DNA of 64,000 nt from Saccharina japonica (lineage: Eukaryota > Sar > Phaeophyceae > Laminariales > Laminariaceae): contig MEHQ01001873.1 in NCBI GenBank assembly GCA_008828725.1, positions 12,584 through 76,583 on the forward strand, read 5' to 3'. Below, piece by piece: positions 19,860 through 31,600 of this stretch. A model generated the notes under the pieces. That model ran no database searches. It was given only the letters and a program-made list of their open reading frames with translations, and was not told the origin of the DNA. Both the position numbers and the translations under genes were made by a program. Every line of letters begins with the position of its first letter. Position 1 is the stretch's first letter.

Positions 19860-20640
19860 ACCGCGCACCGGCCCCGCGAATTGAGGAGGGAGGGGGCGGG
19901 GGGAGGTAGGAAGGTTGGAGAGTCTTGAGACGCGACAGGAGGGGAATCACAGGGAACATCGGCGGGGGGGGGAAGTTGCCGACAGGTGTGGGACCAGTTG
20001 GAGGACTTCTCAGGGCGCCGGGCGATGGCGTCCAGGAGCGCCAAGGCGCCCTAGTGCCTTCCTCGGCTACACCTGAGGCGATGTCGCGGCACAGGGTTTC
20101 TCTCGTGACCCCCCAACGCGAGCCTCTGGTGGTACGCTTGCCACGCGGAAGCGGGAGCGAAAGCCACGTTGCTACACGCGCGTTGTGTTTGTATATGCTC
20201 CGGCATTGTGTGGTAGAGGCCCCACGTGAGGGTCGCGGACGCGGCACCTGCACCCCAACTGCACCGCTCTGCTGCCCGGCAGGCGGTTGGAGAGTCCGGC
20301 ACACACGTGAGACGGGACGCACTCAAGGCGGTGGTTTCAAGCGGGACTGGGGCCTTCACAGTTGGGCAGCGCGAACGGGAAGGGGGGGGGGTGTCACAGG
20401 CGACACAGACTTGTCGCGCACAGGGGGGTTTTGGTGCAGATGAGATCACAATAACCTGGACGTTGGGTCATCACGACGCGATGCCGTTTCTCTGGAATGT
20501 CTGCAGCGAAGCTTCGCGCAATTGGGAATACCGTACAGGCGCAGCTGGCTGGTGCACACACGCTCGCGTCTGAGCGTGCACGTGCTGCGAGGCGTGTTTA
20601 ACCACGCTTTGGGGAAGGAAGGAACTGGTTCAACTTGGAC
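19860..20640 (+). pseudogene. Possible LINE family 1 C-terminal remnant
   Basis: In one frame I read RQAVGESGTHV within a region that is Cys/His-poor but ordered like the C-terminal end of a reverse transcriptase polyprotein, followed in another frame by DAMPFLWNVCSEASRN. The resemblance is from memory of LINE-like proteins in algal and oomycete genomes and is weak. Stops and frameshifts are frequent. It could be unrelated GC-rich sequence. Confidence 0.25.
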
Positions 20641-20682
20641 TTGGCGAAGCCGAAATTGCTCCCGCGGGCGATCAAGTTGTTC

Positions 20683-21062
20683 GTTGACAACCTTACACGG
20701 GTGTGATTGGTCTGGTATTTACTCTGGGGGTACCTGGGTTCCTTATTTTACTCTAGGGGTATCTGGGTACCTTATTTACTCTGCAGGTACCCGGGTACCA
20801 TCTTTACTCTGGGGGTACGCGGGTACCTTATTTACGCTGGGGGTAGCGGGGTACCTTATTTCCTCGTTGACAACCTTACACGGGTGTGATTGGTCTGGTA
20901 TTTACTCAGGGGGTACCTGGGTTCGTTATTTTACTCTAGGGGTATCTGGGTACCTTATTTACTCTGTGGGTACCCGGGTACCATGATTACTCTGGGGGTA
21001 CGCGTGTACCTTACTTACGCTGGGGGTAGCGGGGTACCTTATTTCCTCTGCGGGTACCCGGT
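20683..21062 (+). repeat. Higher-order repeat, 183-bp period
   Basis: Two copies of a 183-bp block (starts 20683 and 20866: GTTGACAACCTTACACGG). Each is made of about six sub-units of 26-28 bp, such as TTTACTCTGGGGGTACC with GGGTACCTTA. The period is 61 codons, so the plus frame stays open through both copies. The sub-unit is rich in GGTACC palindromes. Confidence 0.85.
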
Positions 21063-21142
21063 TACCTACTACCGCGATGTTGCGCTCGTCGGATTGCCTC
21101 ATCAAAGAGGCGGCGGAATTTCGCGTTAGCCGAGGGGTGTAC

Positions 21143-21355
21143 TCATGTCATTCATGGTGGTAGTCGTAGGGCCAAATACCCTTGCATCCATGCATTGCCG
21201 GGACGGACCAGGTCGGGTGTTCACCGACCAGACAGAATATGTTGCTTCACCAAGCGCGCAACGCCGTGAGGTGTTTGGCGACGAGTCGCATAGAGAGTGA
21301 GTGAGCTGCATCCTACTAAGAACCGCTTGTGGGGCGAACTTTCTTGCATGCATGC
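21143..21355. repeat. Repeat N copy 2
   Basis: ACTCATGTCATTCATGG, TCACCGACCAGACAG, CGCCGTGAGGTGTT and TACTAAGAACCGCTTGTGG, in the order seen at 12985-13195. Divergence is moderate. Confidence 0.6.
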
Positions 21356-21504
21356 GGATGACAACGTCGAATGACAAAACAGTCTTGCTTGCTCCCGTGG
21401 TTGATCTTCGTACACTACGCCAGGGGACATAACGTAGAGGACTGTCGCCCAAGAAGATTTTCAGGAGGTTGAGCACGATGGTACCACGTCAGCCTGCTGC
21501 TACA

Positions 21505-21592
21505 GCTGGGGGGGGGAGGGGGGCGTACTCGTTTTTTTCTTGCCCTAGTAATTTGACCATTGACCACGCATCCCTTTCGAGACGGAGCAGGG
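21505..21592 (-). mobile_element. LINE family 2 3' tail fragment
   Basis: The minus strand ends with CTCGAAAGGGATGCGTGG, TCAATGGTCAAAT, an AGGGCAAG block, GAGTACGCCCCCC and more C. It interrupts the start of the LINE family 1 remnant. Confidence 0.7.
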
Positions 21593-22430
21593 TTAAAGTC
21601 GTAGCACGCACCCTCCCGGCAGAGTCACGTCAGGCCAAACATGAGGAGACGTGGGCCACTTTGATTGCCAAATTATCTCCAAAAGACCAGAACGCCGCGT
21701 TGGCGGCGGCGGGCGCGGCAGCGATGGAAGTGGTGGAGGCGGTGCCGACGAGGGGTTCCGAAGGGGAGGACGGAAGGAAGGGGCCCCCGTAGCACGCGGG
21801 CGATGAGTAAGTACCCCTTCCAGATGAGCTGTTCGACATTTTCAGCTCCCACAACGCTCTATCGGGTCCCGCAACAGGATGGTTAACACTCCGCGCATCC
21901 CCTCTTATCCATTACCCACACCGTCATCGGGCTAGAAGGGTTTTGGCAAGGGTATGACAGCCTTCTGGCGGAGAGTGGTCGACAACCCTGACGAGTCCTC
22001 ACCAAAGTTTTGGGAAGCCCTTTTTGCTATCTAGCCGCACCGCACTGGGGGGGGGGAGTGTCGATTGATCGGCGTTGGTAATGGCGTGAAGGCGGCTTAT
22101 TCCCGCAGAGACAGGGGGACAGTGGCGACCGCGGCTGGAGGAAGTCACCACCAAGGTGCAGAGGGGTTTTTCGGTTGTTGTGCCTGGAGGAGTCGAGCAC
22201 GTTGAGTTGAGGGCATACGCGCAACACGAGACGGACAACAATTGGCTCGTTCTCTCACGGGCTGCTCCAACGCTTTCAACACGGCGAGCAGAAAGACAAT
22301 GCTTGCGGAGGTGCCCCCGCCGCGTGCCGGCACTCACGCCGATTTTTTTTGGCTCCGTGCTACCCAACTATTCCCGGCTAGGAACGATGGTTTGTGGGAC
22401 ACATTTAGCTCCGTTCGGCGCGACATACTT
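21593..22430 (+). pseudogene. LINE family 1, N-terminal half of reverse transcriptase (decayed)
   Basis: Peptide words in three frames line up as one decayed polyprotein: TLPAESRQAKHEETWATLIA (21610-21670), GMTAFWRRVVDNPDESSPKF (21951-22011), VVPGGVEHVELRAYAQHET (22181-22240), WLVLS and then, two bases shifted, CSNAFNTASRKTMLAEV (22270-22320). The last is the fingers/palm motif A region of a LINE-type reverse transcriptase. The position expected to hold the catalytic Asp just before CSNAFN is Gly (GGC), and there are stops at about 22032 and frameshifts near 21780 and 22255. The YxDD part is not on this strand; a matching downstream half lies on the minus strand at 23040-24260. Identification is by recognised motif order, without a search. 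Confidence 0.6.
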
Positions 22431-22850
22431 CCGGCTTAACATCAACCGACTCCACCTGCTGCCCGTTCTCCCCCCTTATCTTAATACTCGTTCGTCTACG
22501 CTAAAAAAGAGAACCTAGGCCGAGCACAGACTCCATCCGCCCGCCATGGGTGTGTCTCTGTCACCCCCCCCCCCTGTTCCTTCTGGCCTCCCCGCAGCTG
22601 GTGTTTGAAGCGGGACACCGTCCACGAGATGGCGCCTTGGGTGGTCGTCGAAGCGGGTGTGCAGTATGAACTCCTCCAGCACCCCTCTCCTAGCCATCGA
22701 CCATCCACCCCTCCCCCCACACAAAGCTGGAAACCAGTTGGTCGATGAAGACGCTGCTCCTAACCCCGAGGCGCCCAAACGCTTTCACACATCGGACGTA
22801 TCCTCGATTCTCACTTCATAATATATCTAGATTCTTCTGGGCTACGACTA
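22431..22850. other. GC-rich spacer between two retroelement halves
   Basis: No recognised motif. Frames on both strands are open by composition only. Confidence 0.35.
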
Positions 22851-23046
22851 GGTTCCTGATCTGTATGACCTAGATAATGTTGCCGGGTGGGAGCCGCATA
22901 ATCTGCATGGTCTACAGAAGCACAGACTTCCTGGGTTGGATATGTACCACACAGATCCTGCACAGAATCCCATAACGGCAGGTAAGGATCTAGATGATCT
23001 ATAAATGATATATCTGTAGATGATCTGTAAATGATCTGTCCGAGGC
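22851..23046 (+). repeat. Duplicated segment M, second copy
   Basis: CTGATCTGTATGACCTAG, GTTGCCGGGTGGGAGCCG, TTCCTGGGTTGGATATG, CATAACGGCAGG and the terminal AAATGATCTGTCCGAGG. It lacks the long GATCTGTAT array of the copy near 12.4 kb. Confidence 0.65.
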
Positions 23047-24262
23047 GCTCAAAGCCTTCCACGGTAAAGGGGGTAAGTGTGTGGGTCCCCGCGGCTCCCC
23101 ACGCCAAAATACAACGTGTCGTAATCGAGCGTCGTGCTGGTGCTTGTGCGCCTCTGAGGTGGTAGCGACAGTAGATCCACCACGATCAGCGCTGCCTCCA
23201 CGCAGCAGGTGTACCCGAGCTTGCGGGTGGGCGTGGGTACTTTTGAGACCAGGATTAGCTTGTCGTGGAGCGGCTCCCTGGGGGGGTAGGTTGCGGTCCC
23301 TGGGTCGTGCGCCGCGAGCAGGCCAATTTCTGGAAACCTTGGGAGTGCCTCCCCGTCTGTGCCGAGATTCCATTCCAGCCAACATTTAGGGACGATGCTC
23401 GCCATCTTTTGTTCTCTTGGGACACCTCCATGTATCGCGAATCTTCCGCAAGCTCGTCCCAAGCCGGCTGATGACCCCCGATCCAGATTAGCCCAGCCTC
23501 CGAACTCAGTCTCCCAAAGGCCGCGATAAGGTCCGCCAGAAGTTCCGGTAACATCCCAACCCTGCCCCCAATGGGAGCGGATGTTCTCCTTGCTTCTTAT
23601 TCCGCCGACGGCAACCCCATTGCCCCAGCCCTTCTGCCCCTGTCGACAGACGCACTTTCATGGACCTGCTGGTAAAAGGCGTCAGCGTCGGCCGATCGCT
23701 CTCGGGTGCATCCTTCCTCGTGGAAAGGTTGGGCCTCTGCGCTCCCCTCCCCTGGAAGTTGAAGGGTGTGCCCATAAGTCCACTGCGTCCGTTGTTGTCA
23801 GTCCTCCAGCAAGCTCCGAGGGTTACACCGTCGACCAGGCGTGCTCGAGGTATGCAGCTCGTTCTGGGTCCGAGGGATTCGGAGGCAATGGAGGCAGCCC
23901 CTTACTTCTCTATGGCATACCAGTGGTACCTGGCAAGCAACGCGGAAGGCAGTCCGCGCATCCGCCCCTTAGTGGGCCCAACGCAAAATTGTACATGACG
24001 CACTCTCCGGTAACCGATAGGGACGGCGATCATCGCCGCCCCCCCTCCCTCTTTCCGGTAATTCGGACGTCGGTATTTGGCAAGAGCTAGGCCTCATTCC
24101 GCTGTACGAGAGAGCGCCCCCCTTCGTGGGTGGCGCCGCGGTCTTGGTGGGGTTGACAGGGACGCCGATTCCGTCGAGTTGAAGGAAGGGGATGGACCAG
24201 ACCGTACTTGCCGTGACGCTCATCACGTCATGATATCGACGCAGACCAGGGTTCATTTTTTT
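23040..24262 (-). pseudogene. LINE family 1, palm to C-terminal half (decayed)
   Basis: Minus-strand words in order from 24256 downward: RRYHDVMSVTASTV (the place of the YxDD box, here YHDV, so catalytically dead), FLQLDGIGVPVNPTKTAAPP, then LPELLADLIAAFGRLSSEAG, a MASIVPKCW stretch and REPLHDKLILVSK towards the C-terminus. The run IGV-VNPxKT just after the YxDD box is characteristic of reverse transcriptases. Several frameshifts separate the words. Its 3' end points left, towards the plus-strand N-terminal half, so the two halves are convergent and cannot be one simple insertion. Confidence 0.55.
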
Positions 24263-25260
24263 GCCCCAGCGCGGTGAGGCTAGACTACAACAAGAAGAGT
24301 TTTTTCCTCCCCCAAAGCTCCGATGGGATTAAATGCATGCCAGGTGTCATATCATATACCACAGGTATTTTATAAGTTTTTTTTATAGATATTGCGAGCA
24401 TGTGCCAGCACTGCGTGCTGAACACATCTCGAATAGTAATAGATACCAACTTCAACCAAAACGAACTTCAACCAAAACCGACGCCAACCGTACCACCCGC
24501 CGCCCACACCACATTTTACTGTAAATAAAACGGAGCCGACTACCCCCCACCCCCCCCTGCGCCCACACCGCATTTTACATTAAAAAAATTGGAATACTCG
24601 TGCGATATACCGGTGTGATATGATATTATACCACAATCAGACATATATGTATTATACACATGCACGTGATATTTCATACCTGGTACCTGGTACCTGGTAC
24701 CTGCATGTGGTACCCGGTACGGACATTGTGATATCGTTCCAATCTATAACATGAGCACTGTAGTGCATAACTTTCTTAGTAAGTATTATTGCCACCCCGT
24801 ACCCCAGCAGAGAGATATGAATTATATACGAAATCAGTACGAGTACTCGTAGTACTACGTACGCATTCATGTTTTTCTGTTTATATATTTATATCCCCGA
24901 TTCTCGGATACATGTGATATATACTGGTACACACTCGTATGAGTAAACACACTACGACGAGTACGTACTTACACTTCTATTATTAATATCTGCCAACGCC
25001 AAACCAGCTCTTCTGCATGTCGGTAAACTCCAACCAACTGAGATCTTGACCCTTCCTTTATCTTCGTCTTGCTTGTCCGATTGATTGGGGTGATCGATCT
25101 TCTCCTCGTGATTTTCTTCATTTCGCAGATCTCTCGTGAGTTTTTCATTTCGCAGAGTGATATATTCTTGTTACCAGGTACTCGTACCTCGTACGAGTAT
25201 ATCATACCAGTACCAGGTACCAGGTACCTCGTACGTCGTACCTGGTATATATGTATATAT
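24262..25260. other. Unique sequence with GGTACC palindromes
   Basis: No gene recognised. Clusters of GGTACCTGGTACC (24678-24720) and GTACCAGGTACC (25203-25245) make strong local hairpins. Confidence 0.4.
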
Positions 25261-27395
25261 AGACTGGATCAGAATTGAGCAGAGCCGCCTGGTTTGATAT
25301 AGCTGTTGATTTCACAACTCGATCCCGTGATTTTTCGATCTTGTGGTTTCTGAACCCCCTGCGATCTTGCGATCTTATGAATCTTTAATCTTATCGTGAT
25401 CTTCTGATCTTGTGTCTTCTTGTGCGATATCGGGATATCGCATATCATTACGATTAAATCTGGGTACGAAAGAGCCCTAGAGTCGAAACTAAAACCGAAT
25501 GATGTTCGCGAAAAAAGTCCAGACTCCAGACTCACTTGCGGGTGTACCGCTCTCGGATGTTTCGGCCAGGGATTTCGTCTTGAGGGTCAAGGCGGGTGGC
25601 GGGTAGCATAGCTACGAGGAGAGCAGGGTGGTACCATGATGGGCGAGCCGTCGTCTCGCTACGTAGCTCCCCACCCTGCCGCGTGCGCTTGATATTTTAT
25701 TTCACGTTGTTGTGATCTCCGATTCTCCATTTTTATTGTTGGTCCGCACGACGGAACTTTCATCTCTAATCGGTATTTGGATCGATATGATTGGTCGAAC
25801 CTTTTTCTGCGCAAGTGTTTTGTTTTTCCAAATTTTCATCACACCCAGCGCAGAACATTTCATCATCATCATCATCACAACATTGGCTTTGAACGTCTGC
25901 AGCAGTTCTTATTTTTTTGTCGTCACACTTCTTCTCCAGCCCCCAGAGCACAGCAAACCTGACCTTCCGCTTTGCCCCAACGCCCACCTGCGAGCTCCTG
26001 CAAACAAAAACAAAGGATCCACAGGCCGACCCCGACCGGTGCACTCGGTGATCCTCGGAGCTGGCGGCTGAATCCTGGTCTCCCGGCGCGAATCCTTGGA
26101 GTCTTTTGGAGCAGGGACGAGAAATCGTTTTGCTAACGAATAAAGGCTGGCGCCCAACACGCGTATATACCAACACAGCAGCCAGGATGCTTGAGCACGG
26201 CAATCGATCGGCATCGCCCCTCGAGCCCCGACTCCCTGCGGATCCTTTCAAGGACAACCTAGCCATGTGAGTGCACAGCGAAGCTCCTTTTCGTGGCCCG
26301 GTGGCGTGGTCGGCCTTGGGCACGCCGCCGATTGCGCCCCCGTTGTTGGCAGGGCGCGCTTGCGTATACTCGTGCGTAGCTCCTGCTTGAATTTGATTTT
26401 CGAAAGAACCGCGCGCGTTTTTCGAGTCCAACTGGAACACAAACGAGCAAGGGCACGAGCGTTGGGGCATAGATCAAACTGCCCGGGCGATCCTTCCGCG
26501 CAATCCCCCGCGGCGGCCACCTCCACGGACTCGCAGCAGTACCGTGCGGTTGCACCAAGCAGTCGGTGCCAGACGGCGCCTGCCTGTGCTCGCGTTGACG
26601 GTTAACTCCGCTAGGCCCCCGCGCAAAAAATCGCGATCTCCATCTTGCCCGGGTTTTTTTTTTGAATACATCAACATTTCGTAGGTACAATCTACAGCAG
26701 TACGTATACATAACGTCGTTGTTCGATTGTTCTCCTTTCCCTGTCTCTTGCGAACATTTTTTTGAAGTTCGGCGTCTTTCCATACTGAAAGTTAGATTAA
26801 AAGTTTGTGTTCGGACCTTCCTTCTTCGTGTTCAAATCTGACGGCTTTGTTTTTGGTCTCTTGTTGTCGTTTTGCTCTGCTGGCGCTGCTGTTGCTCCGT
26901 GCTCTCGGAGGATCAGGCCACCACCGTCACCCCGACAAGCTCCTCGGGAAGCCGTGCCGACAGGGTCTCGGCAAGGGCCCTCCGCAGGCGGGCGGCGAGA
27001 GGCGCCACTAACAGCAACGGCTCCGGTTACCCTGGTGAGACAGAGATGGAGAGGGAGATCGCGATCGGCGTACGCGTACGTGCTGCTGCAGTCGTATTAA
27101 TATCACGCTCTTGTGGGAGATTATTTTTTATATGGGTTACAGTGTGGAAGCAACATCTTCGTTTGCTTGCGGAGGAGGGGATGATACGACGATTTCGCCG
27201 AAGAAATGCCCGAGAAGATTGGTCTTTTGGTCTTCATACTCGTATATATTTAATTTGTGTTGATATTTGTTTTTCACGCGAGAAACTTCCTCAGATTTAT
27301 CACCGCCGTCTGCGCCGTGCCGCGTGTCGAGTGTTATTGCTATGTTTATGTAATTATATTTCTTGACCTTGATATTCAAGAAGACGGCGGCAATA
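25261..27395. other. Largely unique sequence, no confirmed gene
   Basis: GC-rich and free of the MITEs that crowd the rest of the window. Long frames exist on both strands (25766-26470 minus, 26872-27366 plus) but overlap each other and have no domain I can name. A GTGAG donor-like site follows GGTTACCCTG at 27031, so part of this could be an exon. Confidence 0.3.
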
Positions 27396-27584
27396 ATGAC
27401 AGCGATGTGGTCACGCCTGCTGCTGCTGCTGCTAGTGCTACTGGCTGCTGCTGCTGCCCCTGCTGCTGCTGCTGCTACTGCCTCCGTTGCTGGTTGGCGG
27501 TGGTGGGGGTGTGGCTGTGTCCGGGACGTTGCGAAAGCTTGCCCGCCCAGCCGCCACGCCTATACGTCGAGTATCTATTCGTAG
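27396..27584 (+). CDS. Candidate small secreted protein or first exon
   Basis: A 62-residue frame starting at ATG 27396 (second ATG 27405). It begins MTAMWSR, then about 25 hydrophobic residues of Leu followed by Ala/Pro (LLLLLLVLLAAAAAP...), and ATASVAGW, which looks like a signal peptide with an AxA-type cleavage region. The rest is short with two Cys (GCGCVRD, KACPPS). The hydrophobic part is encoded by CTGCTG/GCTGCT repeats, and the +1 frame is also open, so a repeat could mimic a signal peptide. No function can be assigned; it may continue through an intron. Confidence 0.25.
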   Translation: MTAMWSRLLLLLLVLLAAAAAPAAAAATASVAGWRWWGCGCVRDVAKACPPSRHAYTSSIYS

Positions 27585-30500
27585 TCGGCGCAATAAGCAA
27601 GCCTGGCAAGCACCACCCCCCCCCCGCGCCTACATCCAAAGCTAGCAAGCAAGCCGCTAATTAAACTGCCTGATGTCGGCACATATAATACCAGCGCCAG
27701 TAGCAAGTCTTGTTGCCCTATACCTCAAATACCCAACCGCCGTTAGTCGGTAAAGGCTTGCGTTCTTTGTTTTACGCGACTGATGCAGCAGCAGCAGAAG
27801 TGTTTGCTTACCTGACAGGCCTACGGTGCAGCCCGCGAAATCTGGGGTATCTCGCCCCCCCCCCCCCGTCGATTGACCGAAGATTTATTTGATTTTCAAC
27901 TGCTGCTGCTGCTATGGAATAGTATTACGTATTTTGATCTTGATTTATGGCTGTTTTTGACGTGTATCCTGGAGGTATGCACCGTAATCTGCTGATGCAT
28001 CACACGTAGTAAGGGTCGTTGATAAGAAGGAGATACCTTCCCTCGTACAAGCGGTGGGGGGTACGTACGTAAGCGAAGGTAGCAACACCACCAGGCTCAC
28101 GACGTCGTACGTAGCAGCCGTAGAACACGAGCGCCAACAACACCACCAGCAACAACACCAACATCAACGTGTTCAGGTCCTGTCTGAAAACATGACACCA
28201 TTCAGAGCAGGCACGAGGCATACGTTTGAATAACTGCGGCATTGAACTTCATGACGTACCGTACGTACGTATACATCACACCAAGAGGTGTACGAGTGCT
28301 GCTATATACCAACAGCAGTATTGTACCGGTATTTTCGGGTAAGGGGAGGGAGCGAACAGCGGGAAAGATAACAAAAGGCAGCAGCATTATTATTATCAGC
28401 ATCGGCAACAAACAGCAACGGCAAAAATCGAAAGCAAAACGAAAAAGGGCCATCGTGCCATCGTAACAGATGTCAAGACCAGGCCAGGCCAAGCCGGGTC
28501 ACCCGAAGGCTCGGGCTTTTATTTTATTTTGTTGCAAAATTAAAATTATATTTTAGAGCACTCCCGACTCCCTCGGCTATCTATCCTCTCCCCCCCATGC
28601 CCAGCCCCGATACTTCCCAAGATTTGTTTCGAACAGTTTGTTTTTGGACCATTTTCTCCCTCGTGACGACGGTATTAATCCGATTATTTTAGCACTCACT
28701 CGCACTCTGTACCCCAACCCGACTATTTGACGTCAATCCGACTATCGTTCGAGCGCATATTCACATCATACATATGATACAGAAAATGCCCAAACAACAC
28801 AGTCGGTGCAATGCAAGCCCCCAGCTACCGCCGCCGCTCGCTCCACCGCTCGCTGTGCGTGTTCTTTTTCTGGAAAATTTCTTCCCTCCTCTTTTTTTTT
28901 GTGCTGTTTTTATAACATGTCTTTAAAAACAAAGTTATCATTACGAGTATATGTTCCTTCTTTTTTTTTTTTTGAAAATATTTTTGCGCGCGGAGAAAAT
29001 AATACATGGTTACCTGTGCCTTGCGCCATATTTGCGTCGTCTCACGTCACGCTCCCGACCCCGACCATGTTACATTTTGTGTCCATACTGAATCCAGTAC
29101 AAACGTACAAGAAGCGGTACCCCGCCACTTGTTTCATTTGTTTTGTAGCTTAACACTATTTACAGATTTCGACCTTTTATTTATTTTATTTTATTTTATT
29201 TTATTTTTCCGTGCCCTCCCTCCCCACCCCCCCTACCCCCTCTCCTCCCCGCGCCCGGACGAGATGACATTACGCACCCTCCTCCCCCCCGTCCCCCACC
29301 CACAGAGAGTATTAAAAAATTAAAAAAACAACAGCGTATATGTTGACGTGGTAACATTTTTCTTTGATTTTTCATGAATTTTAAAAATCTTATTTCCATT
29401 GTAACAATTGGAAATCATGACCAGACAGCGGTACATGTACATCAATACCGGTACAGTTAGTTAGTATAGCCTATATTAAGAAATCGGATTCTTAATTTCC
29501 TAATTACGCGAGTCTTATCATCTTTTTATATTGGAAATTCCACCCGCAAAAGCGCCGGCGAACAAGCGGGGGCGGCGGCGGCGGAAGCGGCGGAATTGCG
29601 CGACCGTTTCGATTTGCAAGAGTTACGCCGCCGATTCGGGGTACATATACATATATACCTGGCTGGGACACCGGGATAAATGATAAGCTTCTTTTTTTTC
29701 AAAAAATTATTTATGGCTTTTGATTGTCCGGATTCGGGTGACTATATACGAGCTGGTCACCTTTTCTGGAGTCCCCCGGCCGCGCGCTCTTAGTTCTCAG
29801 TGCTCCTGTCCTCTCTCCGCCTCTTTGCTGCGTTCAGCTTAGACCTCCCGGCAAAGTTAATGTAAGTATGGTAACTCTGGGTAGCTATTAATAACGGTTT
29901 GCTTAGAATACTAATAATACTGCAATACCGGGTACATTGCGCTATTGCTAGACTGCTGCGAGCACTTCGAATAATATATTACCTGGCTTACCAAGGGCTT
30001 ACGACTAAAGTAAGTACTGCTGGTGTGACGGTGGGTAGTTGATGTTTGCGTGCACGGACAGGGGGTGTGCTGGATGTCGACGGGACGGGTAGAAAGAGCG
30101 TTCACACACGCACACAGGAAGCAGCGCAATAGTACGAGTAGTGCCACGAGTCTTGCTCCAAGCAAGTCTGATCCCCAGCCCAAAACGTAACGATATCCCG
30201 GCTGACTTCAATCCAGCAGTCAGAGCTGAGTACTTGTGGCAGCCCGCAGCAGCTCAACGTCCACATCACCCCCCCCCCCCTTCCGCGCACGTAGCCCCTC
30301 GATTCAGAATACACCATAGCGTGCAGGCCGCCCCCCCCCCCCCTCCCCTCGCTTGTTACAGTCTCGGGGCCACGTAAGCAGGCAGGCACGCAGGCAGGCA
30401 AAATCCGGTTTTGACGCCCAAGGGCCTGTATATAATACGTACCAGTGCACGATATAAATACAGACGTACAGGCACACAGCAGGCACAACGACTTGACAAG

Positions 30501-31299
30501 TCGGATATGTATGTATATACATATGATATTACACACGTACTTCTGCCTGCTGCTTGAACCATACTAAGTGTTTGTGGTGTGTACCGGTGTTATCATATGG
30601 GACCTGGTACTTGGTATATGCGAGTACTTGTTTTTTTTTTTCCTTTTTGGCCAGCGTCGGAATTGAAAGCTTTGACTTGGACGGCCGGCACAGCAGGGAT
30701 ACTTGACGCCGAGTTTATTCGAGACACCAACAACATTGGCGCACAAAATTGGTGCACGGTTCTGTGCCCCTGGTAGGGTAGTGCGTAGCACCTTGCTCCC
30801 GTGTGGCACGCTGATTCCGCACCGTCCTATTACCGTATACTTCGGCTGTAGTCTTTGCGAACACATTACTATTTATCCCGCTCGTATGTTATCCTTGGTG
30901 TGCAGACGGAGGATACATACGATAGTGCCAGTCGTCCGTATTAATGTACCAGGTATTTTTTTACCCAACAACAGTGATTTTAGTTTGTAGGATATGGACG
31001 TACGTTATACAACCAGTATCCGATCTGGTGAATTGCACGGCTGCTGCTTGCTGCTGTTGTTGTAGGTTTCGGCGCAACGTATGAATACGATGCACCATAA
31101 ATAAATATCCCGATTTCGATTGAAGGACTTATCGCATCTGACATATCTCCATCTCTATTTCTACTGCTGTTGTAGATCAGTTTAACGGATTAGTGTTAAT
31201 ACCGGTACTACTGTCTGTACACCCATGCGGCACATTATCGGGTGGCAAATAAAATAGAAACAATAATTTTCTGACGTACCCCGAACCCTCCCCCCCCCC
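27585..31299. other. Largely unique sequence, no confirmed gene
   Basis: Contains a diverged inverted F fragment (30015-30115), C runs at 30269-30280 and 30330-30343, a TTTTA run (29180-29207) and short CTG/CAG tracts. Relative freedom from MITEs suggests introns, untranslated or regulatory sequence of the gene at 31.6 kb or of neighbours, but I can show no exon. Confidence 0.35.
30015..30115 (-). mobile_element. Element F fragment, inverted
   Basis: The minus strand reads TGTGTGCGTGTGTGAACGC, TCTACCCGTCCCGTCGACAT, CCAGCACACCCCC and CTGTCCGTGCACG, the arm of F. Confidence 0.55.
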
Positions 31300-31350
31300 N
31301 NNNNNNNNNNNNNNNNNNNNNNNCCCCCCCCCCCCCCCCCCCCCCCCCCT
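31290..31350. other. Assembly gap inside a poly-C run
   Basis: 24 N (31300-31323) are flanked by C runs on both sides. The gap size is probably arbitrary. It lies about 280 bases before the ATG of the gene below, so its 5' leader or an upstream exon may be incomplete. Confidence 0.95.
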
Positions 31351-31600
31351 GTCTTTCCCCCCCTCCTTGTATCTATGTGTGCTCGTTGGTGTTGTGTTCT
31401 GTGTCCTTTTGTCCCCGGGCCCGTGTTGTGCTCTGCTGGGCTTCTTTTTGCCTCTCCGACTTATTTTTGTTCATGGACGAACGGACGGACGATCTTTGCT
31501 GCAGCCCCTCTGCCCGAAAGACTCGGCATCATCAGCAGCAGCAGCAGCCGCGGCAGCAGCAGCAGCAGCAGCAGCGCAGCAGACGCACAAGCCCGCAGGC

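Noticed and set aside
20683..21062. CRISPR array
   Set aside because: No constant repeats with unique spacers; the sub-units vary throughout and the context is eukaryotic. The same holds for 7029-7592 and 61870-63062.
21593..22430. Intact reverse transcriptase gene
   Set aside because: Three frames, a stop near 22032, and Gly at the motif A Asp position show a dead copy.
25766..26470. 234-codon minus frame with an acidic run and FCAGCDEN
   Set aside because: No known domain, and overlapping long frames on both strands show that GC content explains it. The Asp run comes from an ATC/CAT repeat. Kept open only as part of the unconfirmed unique region.
28000..28242. 80-codon minus frame with one hydrophobic segment
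   Set aside because: The hydrophobic part comes from GTTGTTGGTG-type repeats. No supporting exon or similarity.
31367..31600. Start of the zinc-finger gene at 31367
   Set aside because: The codon there is TTG, and no ATG occurs in that frame before 31601. The stretch may be an exon continuation, but it cannot be called a start.
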